A DNA stretch of 64,000 nt from Halochromatium sp. (lineage in GTDB: Bacteria > Pseudomonadota > Gammaproteobacteria > Chromatiales > Chromatiaceae): positions 58,501-122,500 of the forward strand of contig POWB01000005.1 of the NCBI GenBank assembly GCA_010912705.1, in the 5' to 3' direction. The position numbers were made by a program, and so were the translations under genes. The notes under the pieces were generated by a model. The model did no database searches and had not been told where the DNA came from. It saw only the letters and a program-made list of their open reading frames with translations. Below, one piece after another: positions 62,096 through 64,000 of the stretch. Position 1 is the stretch's first letter; the number at the start of each line of letters is the position of its first letter.

Positions 62096-62884
62096 GTGGC
62101 TTGGAACCGGCGAGTGGGTGGCGCCCGGGGGTTGGGCGCAAAGCGTCCAAGTCCGCTTCTTCGATCGCTTGTGACGTTTGGCTGGCTGTTCGTTATCGGC
62201 TTGACCTTTGCGCTCGGATATTGGCTCGCCTGGATTGATACGCGTCATGCTCAAGCAACCTTGGATGTTCTACGCGCGGAGATTGGGCTGTTATCGGAGG
62301 AGGTTGCCCGTGGCCGTGAGGAGCGACTACGCTTGGAGCGCACACACCAGATGGACCGCGAATCGAGGCGGCAAGCGCAGGAGTCGCTCGCAGAGCTGCA
62401 GCGGGAGCGCCTTGACCTTATCAAACGAGTTTCTTACCTGCAGCGTTTAGTCCGTGATGACCAAGAAGGGGTTGTTGAGGTTAAGGAGCTGCAACTGCAC
62501 AAGAGCTCAGAGTCTGGCCGCTTCCACTTTGATCTGTTGTTGAGTCATCTTGTGCCTCAGGACGCGCGAACGCGCGGGCGACTTAGCCTGAGTGTTGTGA
62601 TATCCCGTGATGGTGAAGAGGAGCGACTGTCTTTGGATGCATTGCCGGGCTCGTCGCCGGCCAATGTAGCCATCGACTTTAAGTATTTTCAGGCTATCGC
62701 AGGCGATATTGTGCTGCCAGAAGGGGTCGACGCCGAGCGGCTGATCGTTGATATTAGACCTGACGGCGCATCAACCGCGCCATCTTCAGAGGCGTTCTTG
62801 TGGCCTGGAGAGCCAGGTACTGCCTGTTCGCTCAGTCCAATTCTCGAGATGTCCGGGCTTGCTGAGCCTGCGGCGGTTGAATGA
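62096..62884 (+). CDS. DUF6776-like membrane-anchored coiled-coil protein
   Basis: A 262-residue protein starting at GTG 62096, six bases after argC. One membrane helix (residues about 26-45, LVTFGWLFVIGLTFALGYWL) is followed by a long coiled coil (residues about 55-120) and a C-terminal domain with strand patterns (SGRFHFDLLLSHLVP, GRLSLSVVISRDGEE, AIDFKYFQAIAGDIVLPEGV). This fits a family often found near erpA and bactofilin genes; its function is not known. I do not see catalytic motifs. Confidence 0.75.
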   Translation: MAWNRRVGGARGLGAKRPSPLLRSLVTFGWLFVIGLTFALGYWLAWIDTRHAQATLDVLRAEIGLLSEEVARGREERLRLERTHQMDRESRRQAQESLAELQRERLDLIKRVSYLQRLVRDDQEGVVEVKELQLHKSSESGRFHFDLLLSHLVPQDARTRGRLSLSVVISRDGEEERLSLDALPGSSPANVAIDFKYFQAIAGDIVLPEGVDAERLIVDIRPDGASTAPSSEAFLWPGEPGTACSLSPILEMSGLAEPAAVE

Positions 62885-62949
62885 GCTAGCCTGAGGCCCC
62901 CATTCTCTCTGCCGAGCCAAGACAGATTAATTTACTGAGGTATTCATCC

Positions 62950-63300
62950 ATGTCAGAAGCCATTGCCCTTGACGCGCCCCTGGTCTTCACCTCGCAGGCA
63001 GCGGCGAAGGTTGCGACCCTGATCGAGCAAGAGGACACGCCTGGCCTCATGCTCCGAGTCTATATCCAAGGCGGGGGCTGCTCCGGGTTCCAGTATGGGT
63101 TCACCTTTGACGAGTCGGTGCAGGATGGCGACACCGAGATCGAGACTGATGGGGTCAAGCTGCTCGTTGATCCGATGAGTCTGCAATACCTCACCGGCGC
63201 CGAGATCGACTACACTGAAGGCTTGCAAGGTGCACAGTTCGTGATCCGCAACCCGAATGCGACGACGACCTGCGGTTGCGGGTCATCATTCGGGGTCTGA
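62950..63300 (+). CDS. erpA: Iron-sulfur cluster insertion protein ErpA
   Basis: A-type carrier that delivers iron-sulfur clusters to apoproteins, including isoprenoid-pathway enzymes. The 116-residue protein has [40 protein letters not shown] and the C-terminal cysteine pair in [13 protein letters not shown], with the three ligand Cys residues in place. A TGAGG ribosome binding site precedes the ATG. Second HesB-type gene within 2.5 kb. Confidence 0.95.
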   Translation: MSEAIALDAPLVFTSQAAAKVATLIEQEDTPGLMLRVYIQGGGCSGFQYGFTFDESVQDGDTEIETDGVKLLVDPMSLQYLTGAEIDYTEGLQGAQFVIRNPNATTTCGCGSSFGV

Positions 63301-63399
63301 GTTCGCCTCTAATGCGTTAGGGCCGAAGACCCAATCTTTGCGCTGCTTCCGCATCCATCGGGTGCGGAGAGCGGAGGTCTTTGTCATGCCGTTAAGCTG

Positions 63400-63657
63400 T
63401 CAGTTATCCTGATCCTCGGGACTTGGTGTTGGCTGCTGCCCCGGGATTTTCAGTGGAATCAGATCGCGGCCAGATGAGGGCCTTACAGTTGCTGGAGCGC
63501 TCGTAGCTACCGACGCCCCAGGTGTCGAGTTCGGAGCTATCCAGACCACGCCTGCTGCTGCGATGGCGATGATGATGAGGGAAAGCGGGATGAGCCCGCG
63601 CGGATAGCGCCGGCGTTTTCTCAAGGTAAAGCTTCCGCTGCTTTTATAATCTCGCAT
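63400..63657 (-). CDS. Short membrane-anchored protein of unknown function
   Basis: An 85-residue protein with a basic N-terminus (MRDYKSSGSFTLRKRRRYPR), one membrane helix (LIPLSLIIIAIAAAGVVWIA) and a Ser/Pro/Thr-rich periplasmic tail. No family recognised. It resembles the anchoring N-terminus of larger cell-wall proteins but ends with a clear stop. It is convergent with erpA. Confidence 0.6.
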   Translation of the reverse strand: MRDYKSSGSFTLRKRRRYPRGLIPLSLIIIAIAAAGVVWIAPNSTPGASVATSAPATVRPSSGRDLIPLKIPGQQPTPSPEDQDN

Positions 63658-63689
63658 CGTTCGGCCCCAGTTGCTTATAGGATGACTGT

Positions 63690-64000
63690 TTGTCGTTCGA
63701 TTGGCTTAGTGTAGAGAACCTGAAGGTCGGGCGGAAGGCCCCGCGTGATCCTGCTTCGAGCGACTCCGCTACAGCGTCCGATGCCTCTGGCGGCTGCGTC
63801 AGGTTCCGTGGCAGACTCTGCACCTATCGCTCCGTCAACAGTACTCCAGACGGCGGATGCCTGTATTCCCAGTATCCTGGGGCATCTTGGTGTTCGGAGA
63901 ATATAAGCTGGGACACTATCTTTGTCTTCGCCAAGGCCTGCACTCCGGGCCCGGCGCGCAACAGCGGCTGTTTAGTTGAATGTCGGACTCCTTTGATCAA
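63690..64000 (+). CDS. Possible partial gene, cysteine-rich open frame at the window edge
   Basis: From TTG at 63690 the frame stays open for over 100 codons to the end of the window. It contains seven cysteines in patterns such as GGCVRFRGRLCTYRS, DGGCLYSQYPGASWCSE and SGCLVECRTPL. No family is recognised and the start is uncertain, with no strong ribosome binding site. It could be a chance open frame in GC-rich DNA. Confidence 0.3.
   Translation, partial: MSFDWLSVENLKVGRKAPRDPASSDSATASDASGGCVRFRGRLCTYRSVNSTPDGGCLYSQYPGASWCSENISWDTIFVFAKACTPGPARNSGCLVECRTPLI

Noticed and set aside
63301..63399. Possible terminator after erpA (CCGCATCC/GGTGCGG hairpin)
   Set aside because: The stem is imperfect and not followed by a T tract.

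Overview
The window looks like the chromosome of a GC-rich, sulfur-oxidising gammaproteobacterium, most plausibly a purple sulfur bacterium of the Chromatiaceae. The best evidence is the thiosulfate-oxidation locus: soxB on the minus strand diverges from soxX-soxA-soxK-soxL on the plus strand, the arrangement known from Allochromatium vinosum. Around it are ordinary gammaproteobacterial blocks (surE-pcm-nlpD-rpoS, lnt, mpl, ubiX, erpA). A cbb3 oxidase operon fits microaerobic respiration. Genus and species cannot be fixed from the sequence.

Layout. 1-3313: ccoNOQP for cbb3 cytochrome oxidase (ccoP runs off the left edge). 3671-7111: rpoS, nlpD, pcm and surE, all minus, then smrA on plus. 7867-15777: the sox locus, with a two-component system (periplasmic-sensor histidine kinase plus FixJ-like regulator) lying between soxB and soxX. 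16046-19642: ppsA, interrupted next to its catalytic histidine by a LAGLIDADG intein and ending in an 18-unit heptamer repeat. 19933-26907: accessory genes and decayed defence or toxin remnants (Fic, type III restriction helicase, RES toxin), a DUF3782 nuclease-like protein, a DHH phosphoesterase, a glutathionyl-hydroquinone reductase and a YgiW-like protein. 26940-31025: a TonB receptor, YfiR-like protein and diguanylate cyclase in one operon. 31770-34373: a periplasmic ATP-dependent ligase followed by a graveyard of LexA, trypsin and toxin-antitoxin fragments.

34423-41945 is the most unusual region: eleven integron attC sites, all in the same (minus) orientation, separate small cassettes, and no integrase gene is visible in the window. 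The cassettes carry BrnTA, a PIN/VapC-type pair, a HigBA-type pair, HicAB, a frameshifted membrane protein, two inverted small genes, one apparently non-coding cassette, and three consecutive secreted proteins. Those three have unrelated N-terminal domains but share a conserved C-terminal module of about 52 residues with two invariant cysteines. This is the best candidate for an undescribed modular system.

42359-64000 returns to housekeeping: a type 4 uracil-DNA glycosylase, leuA, a Ycf46-like AAA ATPase, cbpA-cbpM, a glutamine cyclotransferase, dxs, gloB, lnt, mpl, ubiX, a DedA-PAP2-LssY fusion, hemL, rubredoxin, an IscA-like carrier, argC, a DUF6776-like protein and erpA. Calls rest on reading the sequence and remembered family motifs; no database search was run.
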